A DNA stretch of 64,000 nucleotides from Rutpela maculata (GCA_936432065.2 OW386290.2:133656677-133720676), one strand, 5' to 3'. Shown: positions 10,562-20,969, counted from the first letter of the stretch. Notes: generated by a model not told the origin, from the sequence alone. A program made the numbers and translations.

Positions 10562-12111
10562 GTGCGGCATATTAGCTAACCTATTGTGCACTTTTTGATA
10601 AAACACCGAATTTGGCACAGAGGTAGACCCGTAGACCGATGTAATATGAACAATTTTAGATGTGGAGCCATCGGCCAACTACCCCCTGGCGGCCGTGGCG
10701 GCCATTTTCCAAAATGGCCGCCAGTGGACACCCGAAAGACAACAGAAGTTAGATAAAGTTTGCTGCTGAAGGTTTTAGTGAATGTTTATTGAATGTTTTG
10801 AATGAAAACATGCCAGATAGTTTGTAAGTTATATACAGTGTGTCGCACTTTTCATGGAGCCACCCTCATATCTCGTTCATCTGATATCCGAATATTTTGA
10901 AATTTTGGTGGTGTATATATATATACCTACAAAGTGAGTCTTTAGACGTAACCACATTTTATTTTAGTCAGAGGCGTTCGATTCTAGAATGGAAAAAATA
11001 TATTAGCGATTTTTTCAGTAAAAAAGTAGTGAGATATTCTTAATCGGCACCTTAAAAACCAATTTGTATAAGATTACATCGTAGTGGGTTCAAAGATGTT
11101 TGAGATAGGGGCCGTCAAAAAAGCAATTTTTTCAAATAAAAACAATTTTTATCTGCAAAACGGATTCTCAAATGAAAAAAAAATATTCTTCATTTTTTGT
11201 TCAGAATAATGTATTATACTAGTACGAATTGATTTTACAACAAAATAATTATTTATTTAAATAAGGCAAAAATTAAAAAATAAAATAAATGAAACTAAAA
11301 TAAATGAATAAATAAAACCAATTGACACTCAATAATGTTTGCTTTCATGGCTTACTTAGGTCTTTATTGAAGATTATTCGTTAGAAAAATGGTAAGCATG
11401 TACGAATTAAAATTTTTGTTTTATTAAATAAATAATTATTTTGTTGTAAAATCAATTCAAACTAGTACAATACATTATTCTGAACGAAAAATGAAGAATA
11501 TTTTTTTTCATTTGAGAATTCGTTTAGCAGATTATTTTTAGTTGAAAAAATTGCTTTTTTGACGGCCCCTATCTCAAACATCTTTGAACCCACTACGATG
11601 TAACCTTGTACAAATGGGTTTTTAAAGGTGCCGATTGAGAATATCTCACTAGCTTTTTACTGAAAAAATCGCTAATATATTTTTTCCATTCTAGAATCGA
11701 ACGCCTCTGACTAAAATAAAATGTGGTTACGTCTTAATACTCACTTTGTAGGTATATATACACCACAAAAATTTCAAAATATTCGGATATCAGATGAACG
11801 AGATATGAGGGTGGCTCCATGAAAAGTGCGACACACTATATATAACAAACTATCTGGCATGTTTTCATTCAAAACATTCAATAAACATTCACTAAAACCT
11901 TCAGCAGCAAACTTTATCTAACTTCTGTTGTCTTTCGGGTGTCCACTGGCGGCCATTTTGGAAAATGGCCGCCACGGCCGCCAGGGGGCAGTTGGCCGAT
12001 GGCTCCACATCCAAAATTGTTCATATTACATCGGTCTACCTCTGTGCCAAATTTGGAGCTTTTATCAAAAAGTGCACAATATGTTGAAATATCCTAGCTA
12101 AACTGCCGCAC
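10562..12111. mobile_element. 1.55-kb palindromic TA-flanked element
   Basis: TA at 10560-10561 and 12112-12113; termini GTGCGGCA.../...TGCCGCAC. The arms are near-perfect inverted copies, including CCATTTTGGAAAATGGCCGC-type sequence. A second TA-flanked element (10836-11838) occupies the dyad. No coding frame. It sits in intron c-d of host gene 1. Confidence 0.85.
10836..11838. mobile_element. Inner TA-flanked element on the dyad
   Basis: Left end TA|CAGTGTGTCGCACTTTTC; right end GAAAAGTGCGACACACTA|TA (last G mutated to A). Arms of ~390 bp are near-identical. The immediate flanks (GATAGTTTGT...ATA and TATAACAAACTATC) are reverse complements apart from a 4-base indel, so this copy too sits at the centre of the outer palindrome. 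Confidence 0.75.
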
Positions 12112-12199
12112 TAAAAGCAAAAGACTTATGGATTATTATTGAATTAGAGTCTCCAGGTAACGATCTGTTGCATACTATTTACTGATTTGTTTCTTGCAG

Positions 12200-12328
12200 A
12201 ATTATTATGCGCCAATAACCGATATCGACATAATCCTTGGAAAACTGAAAAATGAAGAGTACTTGTACATCAACCAGGTCGTCAGGGATTTGAGATATCT
12301 CATCAACTATTATACCGTTTTTGCTGAG
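12200..12328 (+). CDS. Host gene 1, exon d (core of putative bromodomain)
   Basis: Acceptor TTTCTTGCAG ends at 12199; donor GAG|GTAATATT follows 12328. 43 codons, phase 0 on both sides. NYYAPITDIDIILGKL then YLYINQVVRDLRYLINYY matches the bromodomain pattern YYxxIxxPMDLxxIxxKLxx-x-Y-xxxxxFxxDVRLxFxN. The Pro-Met is not conserved, and the family's Asn that binds acetyl-lysine falls on Phe/Ala (TVFAE). If it is a bromodomain it is degenerate and probably does not bind acetyl-lysine in the usual way. Confidence 0.85.
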
Positions 12329-12616
12329 GTAATATTTAATATTTTTAATTACTAAATGCCCTTTATTGCATTATAATTGTCTGTAGAGCAAGGAAATGTG
12401 AACAATTCTTGCAAGGAATTGTAATCCACAGTACATCGCTCTTTTTTTTTGATGATTAGTATCAAGCTGAATTTTCGTGAGTAGCTTCGTTTTGACGAGA
12501 CGCCCAACTTTTCGCTCTGCGAAATTTCTCGGTAGTGGTAGCTAATAGCAAAAATTATTTTTTCTATTTCGCACCAATAGGCCTATTCATCATAAAAGCG
12601 CGCATGTGCTGCCGCT

Positions 12617-12901
12617 ATGTTGGTTTGCGGGAACTATGAAATGTTCGGACACTTGATTCTCAAAATGGCTGGACCGGTATCATTTTTTCACATTAGTTTA
12701 GACGAAAGTGTGATTGACGGTGCAAAATTAGTACACAACATTGTGGAAGAACACACTTGCGCTCAATTAAGGCGCTGGCTCAAGTATCCTGGCCGTAAAA
12801 TGACTGGAAGCAAGATTAAAGGACTGGTTGCAAGGTTAGAATTCAACTATCAACTTATCAATTTATATACAAGTGCATTAAAAGAAAACAAATGTGTTTA
12901 G
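12617..12901 (+). pseudogene. SAP-like fragment of a transposon-borne protein
   Basis: In intron d-e. The frame contains MAGPVSFFHISLDESVID, GAKLVHNIVEEHTCAQLRRW and MTGSKIKGLVARL. The L-x-x-W-L-x-x-x-G-x-x-x-(T/S)GxK-x-x-L-x-x-R-(L/V) pattern is a SAP-like DNA-binding motif. From memory similar N-termini occur on repetitive insect proteins with SWIM and YqaJ nuclease domains, but no such domain follows here. There are no splice signals that would link it to host gene 1. Confidence 0.45.
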
Positions 12902-13161
12902 TCTACAATATGCTTAATAACATTCTTCATGCAGTAATTGATAATGCAGTAAAAATATTTTCTGTTTTTTTTACGAAAATGTAGGGTCAAAAATGCAATT
13001 GAAAATGAGGTTTTTTGTCGATCCTTCTGTGGATAAAGCTGACTCCCTTTTTTCTAATTTTTTCAAATGTTAATAAGGGTTCTAAGCGATACCCGAAAAA
13101 CATTTCCGTGATTTTAAGGCCGTATAATCATTTTAATCCACCAATTTCAATTTGATTACAG

Positions 13162-13362
13162 CACTTCAATAACGTGGACACCAAGAAGATGGAACTGGTG
13201 GTGTTCATAACAGAGATGTTTTCCTTGAAACTGCGAGACTTCCTGCTAGAAAGTTTCCCCGGATACGATTTCAGTGACGTCAAAGGAGATCTACACCAAT
13301 CAGTGGGGCCCTTAAAAATTAAACTGTCCAAATTCAACGGCGATGGAGATCAGTTTTTATAA
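13162..13362 (+). CDS. Host gene 1, last exon
   Basis: Acceptor TTTGATTACAG ends at 13161; TAA at 13360-13362. 66 codons. KKMELVVFITEMFSLKLRDF followed by LLESFPGYDF corresponds to the last bromodomain helix and the F/Y-x-P-x-x-x-F close seen in TRIM33/Bonus-type proteins. The tail ends in a short acidic GDGDQFL. The five exons together encode ~402 residues. The whole gene is not recognised; a divergent TRIM33/Bonus-like or orphan bromodomain protein is the best guess. Confidence 0.85.
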   Translation, partial: HFNNVDTKKMELVVFITEMFSLKLRDFLLESFPGYDFSDVKGDLHQSVGPLKIKLSKFNGDGDQFL

Positions 13363-13625
13363 ATAAGCTTCTAAAATAATAAGAGAAAAAAATTTAAATC
13401 CCATAATTTTAGTGTATAAAGTTGTTTTTTGAAAATTACCGTATTGCAGAAATAAGAAAAAATGTAACTGTTCTGTTTCAGTTTTCAGTGCTAAAAGACG
13501 AAGACAACTTATTTTCAAACCTAAATGTAATTTTTTTATGAATTAATATAAGAATTAAAAATTATTGTATCTAACAGTAGATTTCAAATTTGTATTGTTG
13601 TTAATAAATATTTTTCACTGTCGAA
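13363..13625 (+). terminator. 3' UTR and poly(A) signal of host gene 1
   Basis: AT-rich tail after the stop with AATAAA at 13603-13608. The next transposon cluster starts about 200 bp downstream. Confidence 0.65.
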
Positions 13626-15496
13626 TCAAATAACGTTTTTTATGGTTTAGGAAATCATTCCGTTTCTCTTCAAACGTCAGAAAAACATGACATTTCTTAA
13701 CTCGTGACATTAAAGTTTGATTTTTTAGACGGCTGTGCGTTGCCATTAACAACGGAGGTAAAAGTACTTTTTCTGAAATCGATCGGCAATGTCTACATTT
13801 TCGACGCGATTTCAGATTAATACAGTCCCTGTACTGGAGTCCAGTAAAAATTTTAGTACTGATTTGTCTAACCAACAGAATCGAGTGAAGTCCATAGAGG
13901 AGAGTCAGAAATAGTTGGGTAGATATCACCATATTCTGGACCCGATGTTTTAGATGCCATTTTCCAAAATGGCCGACACCGATTTTATTTTGTATATATT
14001 TCTACTCTTGCGACAGTCATACTCATCATTTAAGTATCTAAATGTATGTTTTTAAGGGAAGGAATCGATTAAGATGGTTTGTGAAGTTGCCTGACGCTAT
14101 ACAGGGTGAGTCATGAGGAACTGTACATACTTCTACCGTAAGTAGAGGCACCTAAAACAAATACCAAGTGACCATTAAAAAGTGTTTGTTCCCTTTCTTT
14201 ACTATCATACAGAGTGATTTATGAATTTTGTCCAAAAATTGTTTTGGTCATAACATTTTAACGATTAATCCGATTTGCCTCATTTTTTACAACAATGTAC
14301 ACTGTTGCCTAACAACCATCATGCATATCCAAAATTTAAAAAATCCAGGGACGGTTTCAAAAAATTTGTTGAATTGCTTCGTATACGATAGTTCACCCTG
14401 TATATGATTTATCTAAAACTTGATATGAAATTTGTATAGGACACAAATAGATAGTAAAACCTTAGTATTTGAAATTTTTGTCACACTCAATAAATTTTTT
14501 ATTAACGATCAATTTTCAAGTCAAATGAAAAGTTTGGCAAAATGGAATATTTTAATGTATGCTATTTGTAAATACAAACATTTAGCTAAAAAAAATAATA
14601 TCGACATACCTCGTGCCTAGGTTTAGTAAGTACCATCATTTTAATCAATTTCCAAGACAGGTCTTAAAAATGTGGCTGATGTGGTCCATCTAAAAAGTTG
14701 CCTCTGTATGTATTTTCTCCAATTAGTCAAATTGCTTCCAAAAAGGACAGAAATAAGTAGTCAAATTTGTGTTACCTAAATTTCCCCCATTTAAAGTGCC
14801 CAACCTATATGTTCAGTTTAAGATCAATTTTAACGAAAACTGTACATTTTTCGAAATATTTTTAAAAGCCATCATATTCAAATGCAAGCATTGAATTTAA
14901 AATAAATACAAGATACGGATCTACGTTTTGATATTTTCATTATTCCTTTTTAGTTCAGGAATATTACGTTTTTATTCCGACAAAATTCATAAAGATGTGG
15001 TGGGTATGTTGGGAATAGCATAAGGATTACTAAACCAAAAAGTTCCCATCCCTAAATAGTGTGCTTCATCCCCCAGGACGTCCTTTCTACCCCCATTTTG
15101 AGTTTTTGTAGATTATCTCGGCAACGGTGTAATTTTCGACAAAAATACCTATATACAAATTGTTCCTTGGAAAATTCTCTATTAAAAAGGTTTTTACCAC
15201 TTTTTTCCTAAAATTAATAATAACGTGGGAAATATGGTGCAAACATGAGGGTTGGTTCCGACTAGCACTCTCTACAGTACGATCTACCTTAAAGTTTAAC
15301 GTTTAACGCTTAAAATAGCAGTAGGCACTAAAATTTATTTACAATTTTAATAAACATACAACTTCCACCCCCTCACCTCTATAAAAAGACCGTGTTGTCC
15401 ACACATTTCCACACCACCCTAAAGGTAAAGTACTTGGCGCGTTTTTTTTAAAGTGGTATCCCCTGTAGGCCTAATCCACTAATTATCAAATGTTAA

Positions 15497-16642
15497 TTAT
15501 AAATCTTGGTCGTCTTCCACAGATTCAACATTCAAGCATGATTGTCCATGGCAATGATAACACATTGTATAGCAACGCAAGCCTGCTCTTCTGCATCTAC
15601 ACCTGTATTCGCACCCTAATTTACATGAACATGAAATAAACGTTAAAACAGATTCGGGAGCTGGTTCTTTTATAGTCATTATTGGGATTAATATACCGCC
15701 AACTTTTTTCCACCCCCAATCGGTAGCTTTGAGCGTCACGTTTTTCCATGTTTGAATTTGGTGAAAAACTCGATAACAGTGTTGCCGAGCGGCAGCAGAA
15801 GTTGGTGGAAGTTTTGACAACATAACAGTGTTGCTGGCTTTACCAACTAGTCTATTAAAAGACATAAATCTGTATTCATCTAGACTTTTTTCTGCCGAGG
15901 TACAGTTGTATAAAGCTAAAATAAATCGCTCTCCCATGTTTGCAATTTCTTCATGAGTAGCTTCCTCATTGTTGAAAGTTTGCACAATATGTTGTAAATC
16001 ACTTCTTTTATTAAATACATTGATTGCATTCACTTTCCCTTTGGAAAAAAACGCCGAGGTTGTGTCACAACCGCTGATGGCATGTACAAATAAAATGGCG
16101 GATTTGCAATTTTTTAAGAAAGTTGCAGATTGTAAATCTTGAGAACTGTAAATCCTTTTACAGGTATTACCCCGTTTTTCTTTTAAAAATTTAATGTCTT
16201 TGTCAGAGGGAGAAAGTGCAATAAGAACTAGCAGGTCAATATCTTGCCCTACGACAACAGCTGTATCGCAATTCTTACATTTTTCTATAACAGTTTGTAT
16301 TATTAATAAATCGGCGTCATCCGCAGCAACGAACACATCTATACCTTCAGTTCTAAACCTTTTCACTAGCTCTGTAATTAAACGTTCTTTGTTAAGCAAA
16401 TTACTTAGGAACTTCTGCTGAGTTTCAGAAATGACAGTATTTTCGTCAAACATAATTTGAGGACAGTTTCTTTGAAGTGTCCGCCTTTGTCGTTCTAGGC
16501 TCTTCGTGCTGTTTGCATTTTCCATATAACCATCGAACACGACAGTTACTCTATTCCCGTAATTTTGCATCTGCGATGAAGTACCAACCCGTAAAGGGCA
16601 ATGACTTATGGAAGTGCGGAATGATGTGCTGCATAGTAACAC
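15497..16642 (-). CDS. PIN/FEN-like nuclease with C-terminal Cys cluster (5'-truncated transposon protein)
   Basis: 381 codons without a stop. The recognisable part starts at about residue 30 with VTVVFDGY (first acidic residue of the PIN/FEN fold). It continues with GIDVFVAADDADLLI at ~110 (equivalent of the EAEA motif of FEN1), VVVGQDIDLLVLI at ~135 (D-x-D) and FVHAISGCDTTSAFF at ~185 (equivalent of the LLGCDY motif), so all four acidic clusters are present. The tail (~335-370) has nine Cys in CSCKLGCEYRCRCRRAGLRC and beyond. Widespread uncharacterised metazoan proteins of about 1,000 residues end this way, so this copy lacks the N-terminal half. The first ~28 residues may not be genuine. 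The start codon is unproven. It lies in the loop between the arms of element A. The role is inferred: a DNA-cleaving enzyme of the element. Confidence 0.75.
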   Translation of the reverse strand: MLLCSTSFRTSISHCPLRVGTSSQMQNYGNRVTVVFDGYMENANSTKSLERQRRTLQRNCPQIMFDENTVISETQQKFLSNLLNKERLITELVKRFRTEGIDVFVAADDADLLIIQTVIEKCKNCDTAVVVGQDIDLLVLIALSPSDKDIKFLKEKRGNTCKRIYSSQDLQSATFLKNCKSAILFVHAISGCDTTSAFFSKGKVNAINVFNKRSDLQHIVQTFNNEEATHEEIANMGERFILALYNCTSAEKSLDEYRFMSFNRLVGKASNTVMLSKLPPTSAAARQHCYRVFHQIQTWKNVTLKATDWGWKKVGGILIPIMTIKEPAPESVLTFISCSCKLGCEYRCRCRRAGLRCYTMCYHCHGQSCLNVESVEDDQDL

Positions 16643-17040
16643 CGAACATTTCGGTGATGGTAAATAGATATCGAATTATATGACTTGCGCTAATTACGGC
16701 CCTGATTTACCAACGTACTATTCGTTTGAGGAGAAATAGTCTAAAAACCTTTTTTGTAGAGAATTTCCTGTAGAACACTTTTGTACATAGATATTTTTGT
16801 CGTAAAATGCACCATTTCATGGATAATTTTAAAAAAGCGAAAATTGGGGTGAATACTATGTCGTAGGGGATGAAGCACACAATTTAGGGGTGGGAACTTT
16901 TCGGTTTATTATTACATATGCTGTCCTGATTATTTCCACCAATTTTCAAAACTTTATGAATTTTGTCGGATATATCGCAATTTGAACCGTAATATTACTG
17001 AATTATTTCTTTTCTTATAATTCTTAAATACATACATATT

Positions 17041-17371
17041 CAGGGGCGGCTCAAGGTAAATTTTCCACCCGGGCGGGAGCACTTTTTGGCGCCCTTTCCT
17101 GAGGTCATCACGGACGTACTTCATACTAGAGTACAAGAATATCCCTTCGAACTCCGCGATCAATCACTACTTTTTGTCGCCTCATAGGGGGGGGGGGGGT
17201 GCGAATAAAAATCCGAAAAAAAATTTTGTATCGCCTCATTGTGCTATTAAAAATCTGAAAAAAATTGTATCGCCTCATGGAGGAGGTGCTATTAAAAATC
17301 CGAAAAAATTTTTTGCTCTCTGGCAACCCTCCGAACCAGCGCTCCGGGTTGCCCGGCCCTTAAGCCCCCTG
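17041..17371. mobile_element. Non-autonomous hAT element with internal tandem repeats
   Basis: TIRs CAGGGGCGGCTCAAGG.../...CCCTTAAGCCCCCTG. Imperfect 8-bp target duplication TACATATT / TACGTATT (7 of 8). The centre holds three ~57-bp units of the type GTATCGCCTCAT...TTAAAAATCCGAAAAAA (about 17177-17310), one with a 13-G run. It is missing from the left arm of element A, so it came later than the arms. Confidence 0.75.
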
Positions 17372-18007
17372 TACGTATTGTAAATAAACATGTAAGACCT
17401 GGCCTGAAAATTGATTAAAATGATGGTACTTATTAAACCTAGGCACGAGGTATGTAGATATTATTTTTTTTAGCTAAATGTTTGTATTTATAAATAGTAT
17501 ACATTAAAATATTCCATTTTGCCAAACTTTTCATTTGACTTGAAAATTGATCGTTAATAAAAAATGTATTGAGAGTGTGACAAAAATTTCAAATACTAAG
17601 GTTTTACTACCTATTTGTGTCCTATACAAATTTCATATCAAGTTTTAGATAAATCATATACAGGGTGAACTATCGTATACGAAGCAATCCAACAAATTTT
17701 TTGAAACCGTCCCTGGATTTTTTAAATTTTGGATATGCATGATGGTTGTTAGGCAACAGTGTACATTGTTGTAAAAAATGAGGCAAATCGGATTAACCGT
17801 TAAAATGTTATGACCAAAACAATTTTTGGACAAAATTCATAAATCACTCTGTATGATAGTAAAGAAAGGGAACAAACACTTTTTAATGGTCACTTGGTAT
17901 TTGTTTTAGGTGCCTCTACTTACGGTAGAAGTATGTACAGTTCCTCATGACTCACCCTGTATATTAAAGAAAATCGGTACTAAAATTTTTACAGGACTCC
18001 TCTATTA

Positions 18008-18895
18008 CAGGGCGTAATCCGCAATTTAAAAACTGGCCTACTTTACTGTAATATTTATGATGATACATCCTAAAAACTGGAATGTCCATTTCATAAAGAT
18101 ATTTTTATTTTACAGGTAAACTAACATTGATGAAAATGGGAGACTGGCAACTGTTCGCCAAGAAAAACCAAAGGTTTTATTTGATGTGGAGAAGTGCATT
18201 ATTTGCCACCCTGTAGACAGTAACAAGACAGTTACCACAGTTAATGGAAGAAAAAGAGTACAAGAAGTAGCTGCCATAAGAGATGACATAGTTGCAAAAG
18301 GACTGAAAAGTGTGGCTTCTGATGTTGTGTTTGTGTATCACGTAACAAACCAGTGTTATAAAACGTATACTTTAAAAAAATCTCTTGAAAAAATAGCAGC
18401 AGAAAAGGCTAATAGTGAAGTATCAGAAAGTGAAGATGACCATGCCAATGACAAAATCTCCAGGAGAACGAAATCCTTTGTTGTACCAGGACAGCCTCCT
18501 TCATCAATTGTGCGCTCAACACATATTCGATGTATTGTATGTGGGCATCAAAGTCATAATGGTGTCCGGGACAAGTTGTGTATCGGTGAATCTGAACGAG
18601 CAAAACATTTTTTATCAGTGGCAATCTATTTTCAAAGATGACGTGGTAACTGTCTTGTTACTGTCTACAGCCTAACAAATAATGCACTTCTCCACGTCAA
18701 ATAAATCATTTGGTTTTTCTTGGCGAACAGTTGCCAGTCTCATTCCCATCCTTTGATGATCATTCATTTTCATCAATGTTAGTTTACCTGTAAAATAAAA
18801 ATACCTTTATGAGATGAACATTCCAGTTTTTAGGACGTATCAGCAAAAATATTACAGTAAAGTAGGCCAATTTTTAAATTGCTGATTACGCCCTG
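18008..18895. mobile_element. Element B': TA-flanked foldback on the dyad of element B
   Basis: TA at 18006-18007 and 18896-18897; termini CAGGGCGTAATC.../...GATTACGCCCTG. Arms ~235-255 bp (18008-18240 and 18640-18895). The outside flanks AGGACTCCTCTAT and ATAGAGGAGTCCT are perfect reverse complements, so B' sits exactly at the dyad TA of B. Both arms contain the start of the coding region of the nuclease family. Confidence 0.8.
18153..18641 (+). pseudogene. N-terminal module of the PIN/FEN-like nuclease family
   Basis: The open frame at 18186-18641 begins at the family's first Cys module: VEKCIICHPVDSNKT, then a basic stretch, then VYHVTNQCYKTYT (YHxxxCYxxY signature), an acidic linker and RCIVCGHQSH, a possible second Cys module. 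An upstream start is visible in the inverted right arm, where MKMNDHQRMGMRLATV leads into EKCIIC just after an acceptor-like TTTTATTTTACAG. In the left arm a small deletion breaks this frame. The final residues run into the inverted arm, so the protein is cut short. Putative role: DNA- or protein-binding head of the transposon nuclease. Confidence 0.6.
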
Positions 18896-19316
18896 TAATA
18901 GAGGAGTCCTGTAAACCTTTTAGTACTGATTTTCTTTAATAAATAGAGTCAGGCAACTTCACAAACCATCTTAGTCGATTCCTTGCCCTTAGAAACATAT
19001 ATTTAGACACCTAAATGATGAGTATGACTGTCGCAAGAGCAGAAATATATACAAAATAAAATCGGTGTCGGCCATTTTGGAAAATGGCATCTAAAACATC
19101 CGGTCCAGAATGTGGTGATGTCTACCCAACTTTTTCTGACTTTCCTATATGGACTTCACTCGATTCTGTTGGTTAGACAAATCAGTACTAAAATTTTTAT
19201 GGGACTGTACAGGGACAGGACTAGATCGAAAAATGCACAATTCCAGTATTTTAGTCCATTGCTAAGAAACTATCAGAAAACAGACCGTAAAAGATCCATT
19301 GCCAAGCAACGATCAA

Positions 19317-19384
19317 CAAAACCGCACGGGAATGTTACTTTCCCGGCCTAGAGGCCGGGAAAGTAACATTCCCGTACGGTTTTT
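19317..19384. repeat. Near-perfect 60-bp hairpin
   Basis: Arms of 29 bp (ACGGGAATGTTACTTTCCCG and its complement) with one mismatch and a 2-base loop, flanked by AAAAC and GTTTTTT. It looks like the fused ends of a foldback MITE rather than a terminator. Confidence 0.8.
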
Positions 19385-19530
19385 TATGTATATTTTAGAC
19401 AGTAAATAAATACACGCAGACAAACCAACTCACATTAAAATTGCATTTATTAGTAAGCAGTTAGATTGTAATGAAGAAATGTTATGCATTAATACAAATT
19501 CCTTAATTTTTAATAATATTGATTGTGATT

Positions 19531-19696
19531 TCAGAAAAAATAGTATGTGTATTTCGGTGTGAAAGCACATTCCCGGACTTCAACGCTTATTGGCCTCGGC
19601 TAGCACCTCGGCCAACAATTTGCATCGTCGTCCAGGAATGTATTGCTTTCACACCTAAATACACAATATACTATTTTCTACAACTGCCTTCGAAAA
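19531..19696. mobile_element. Hairpin MITE of the AATAGTAT family, copy 1
   Basis: Ends GAAAAAATAGTAT.../...ATACTATTTTC, stem containing TGTGAAAGCA and a GC-rich centre (CTCGGCTAGCACCTCGGCC). Confidence 0.7.
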
Positions 19697-19927
19697 CGAC
19701 AAATAGCTCACAGTATCCATAACTCGAAACTGTCTTTTTTTACACGATGTATGCAAAAGTCAAAAAAACAGTACTGTCATGTTTTTCACACATTCCTGTC
19801 AAAAACAGAGCTGACAACTTTTATTTGTATTTTTTGAAGTCTTCAAACCACCACTTTTAAAGAAGTTTATTAAAAATGGTTCAACAGTTTACTTATTAAA
19901 TTGTTTGTTTTCCTTGCAGACGAAGAA

Positions 19928-20068
19928 AAAATATTGTAAACAACACGTTTGAAAACATCTATTCACACTAATTCGACTTGTGGAACTCGCCTTCGGCTCG
20001 TTCAACCAGACTCTCACTCATGTGAAACGATACGTTTTCGAAACTCGTAGTTTAAAATACTATTTTCT
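19928..20068. mobile_element. Hairpin MITE of the AATAGTAT family, copy 2 (diverged)
   Basis: Ends GAAAAAATATTGT.../...AATACTATTTTC. The stem is less perfect, and its centre is GGAACTCGCCTTCGGCTCG. Size and ends resemble copies at 19531 and 28850. Confidence 0.5.
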
Positions 20069-20969
20069 GACGCTATGAGCGGCAGAAGAAGTAATATCCA
20101 TAGTAACGCGTATTTTATAAGTGTTTCAGCTGGTTCTTGTTTTGTATTTCTTAGAAAATATTTTTGTGTCTTGATGATGGTAATAAAAGTTATCGAAACG
20201 TTGGCAGTTAAAAACGGTATTTTCTTTCAATATTTTGATGCCCAAACCCACTACTTGTGGTAAACAATTTATTCGGAAACACAAACTTACATATTATCAT
20301 CACCTTTAATATTTTCTTAACACTCACTTTCCATAATACAATACATAAATAGATTATAGCAGAACTCATCTTGCTGATCGATTTCTCCATCACCGTGTTC
20401 CAAATTACAATCCATAACTTCTGACTCGTTCCCCAGCTTTTCAGATTGCGGAGGTTAGTAAATGTGATTCAGGCGCTAATAATGATAATTGAATAACTTC
20501 TGATGGAAGTTTTTGATGGCTGTTCGGTAATCGTGTCAAATGTTTGGAATGAAACCATAGACGTCCGCTAAATTTATTTCGAGTGGGAGCCAAATATAAG
20601 AATTAGAACTAACACACAAAAATAGAAACCAAAATAAAACATAAAGATAAAAAAAATGCAAAGCTTAGAAATGTTATATATTATGTAATAATATTTTTTT
20701 GGATAATTTTTGCACTACAAGGTATTTTCTTCAGTTTCTATATGGTTCCGATACTTGCTCTTACTCCCAATCGGTATGAAGACCACTCCTAAATCGAAAA
20801 ATTTTAATATTTGATAAAGCATTGCTGAATTTTTTAAACGTAATGTATTCATGTTTTGTGGTGACAGATAACGAATCTCAAATCAAAGTTAAAAAATTCA
20901 ACATGGCGGCTCTAATATGGTGGGTGGATTATTTCTCAAGCAAGTACTTTGAACTGATAAAAAGATATA
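20069..20969. other. No gene recognised
   Basis: AT-rich sequence between hairpin MITEs and element F, with no long frame of recognisable type. Confidence 0.4.

Larger units (their letters stand above)
14102..17959. mobile_element. Element A: 3.86-kb TA-flanked element with ~1.1-kb inverted arms and a nuclease ORF in the loop
   Basis: TA at 14100-14101 and 17960-17961; termini CAGGGTGAGTCATGAGG.../...CCTCATGACTCACCCTG. The first ~570 bp of each end (to about 14675 and from about 17390) are near-identical inverted copies. Weaker inverted similarity continues to about 15215 and from about 16735 (for example GTGTGCTTCATCCCC against GGGGATGAAGCACAC). The only long frame, 15497-16642 on the - strand, encodes a PIN/FEN-like nuclease; no DDE transposase is visible. 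A hAT MITE (17041-17371) is nested in the right arm. Confidence 0.85.
13821..19222. mobile_element. Outer palindromic element B (split by element A)
   Basis: The left arm is 13821-14101 plus 17960-18007 (interrupted by element A); the right arm is 18896-19222. Both arms contain TTTTAGTACTGATTTGTC and GATGCCATTTTCCAAAATGG. Removing A joins GACGCTATA to TATTAAAG, which matches GACTCTATTTATTAAAG in the right arm. At the dyad sits the TA-flanked element B' (18008-18895). Outer ends are approximate. Confidence 0.75.

Noticed and set aside
16477..16683. 68-codon frame on + overlapping the nuclease gene
   Set aside because: Shadow of the - strand nuclease frame.
14102..17959. Element A as an ordinary Tc1/mariner transposon
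   Set aside because: TA duplication fits, but no HTH or DD(D/E) transposase block was found; the only long frame is PIN/FEN-like.
19317..19384. Transcription terminator or microRNA precursor
   Set aside because: Hairpins of this kind recur as foldback MITE ends here; no gene is positioned to use it and no RNA evidence is available.
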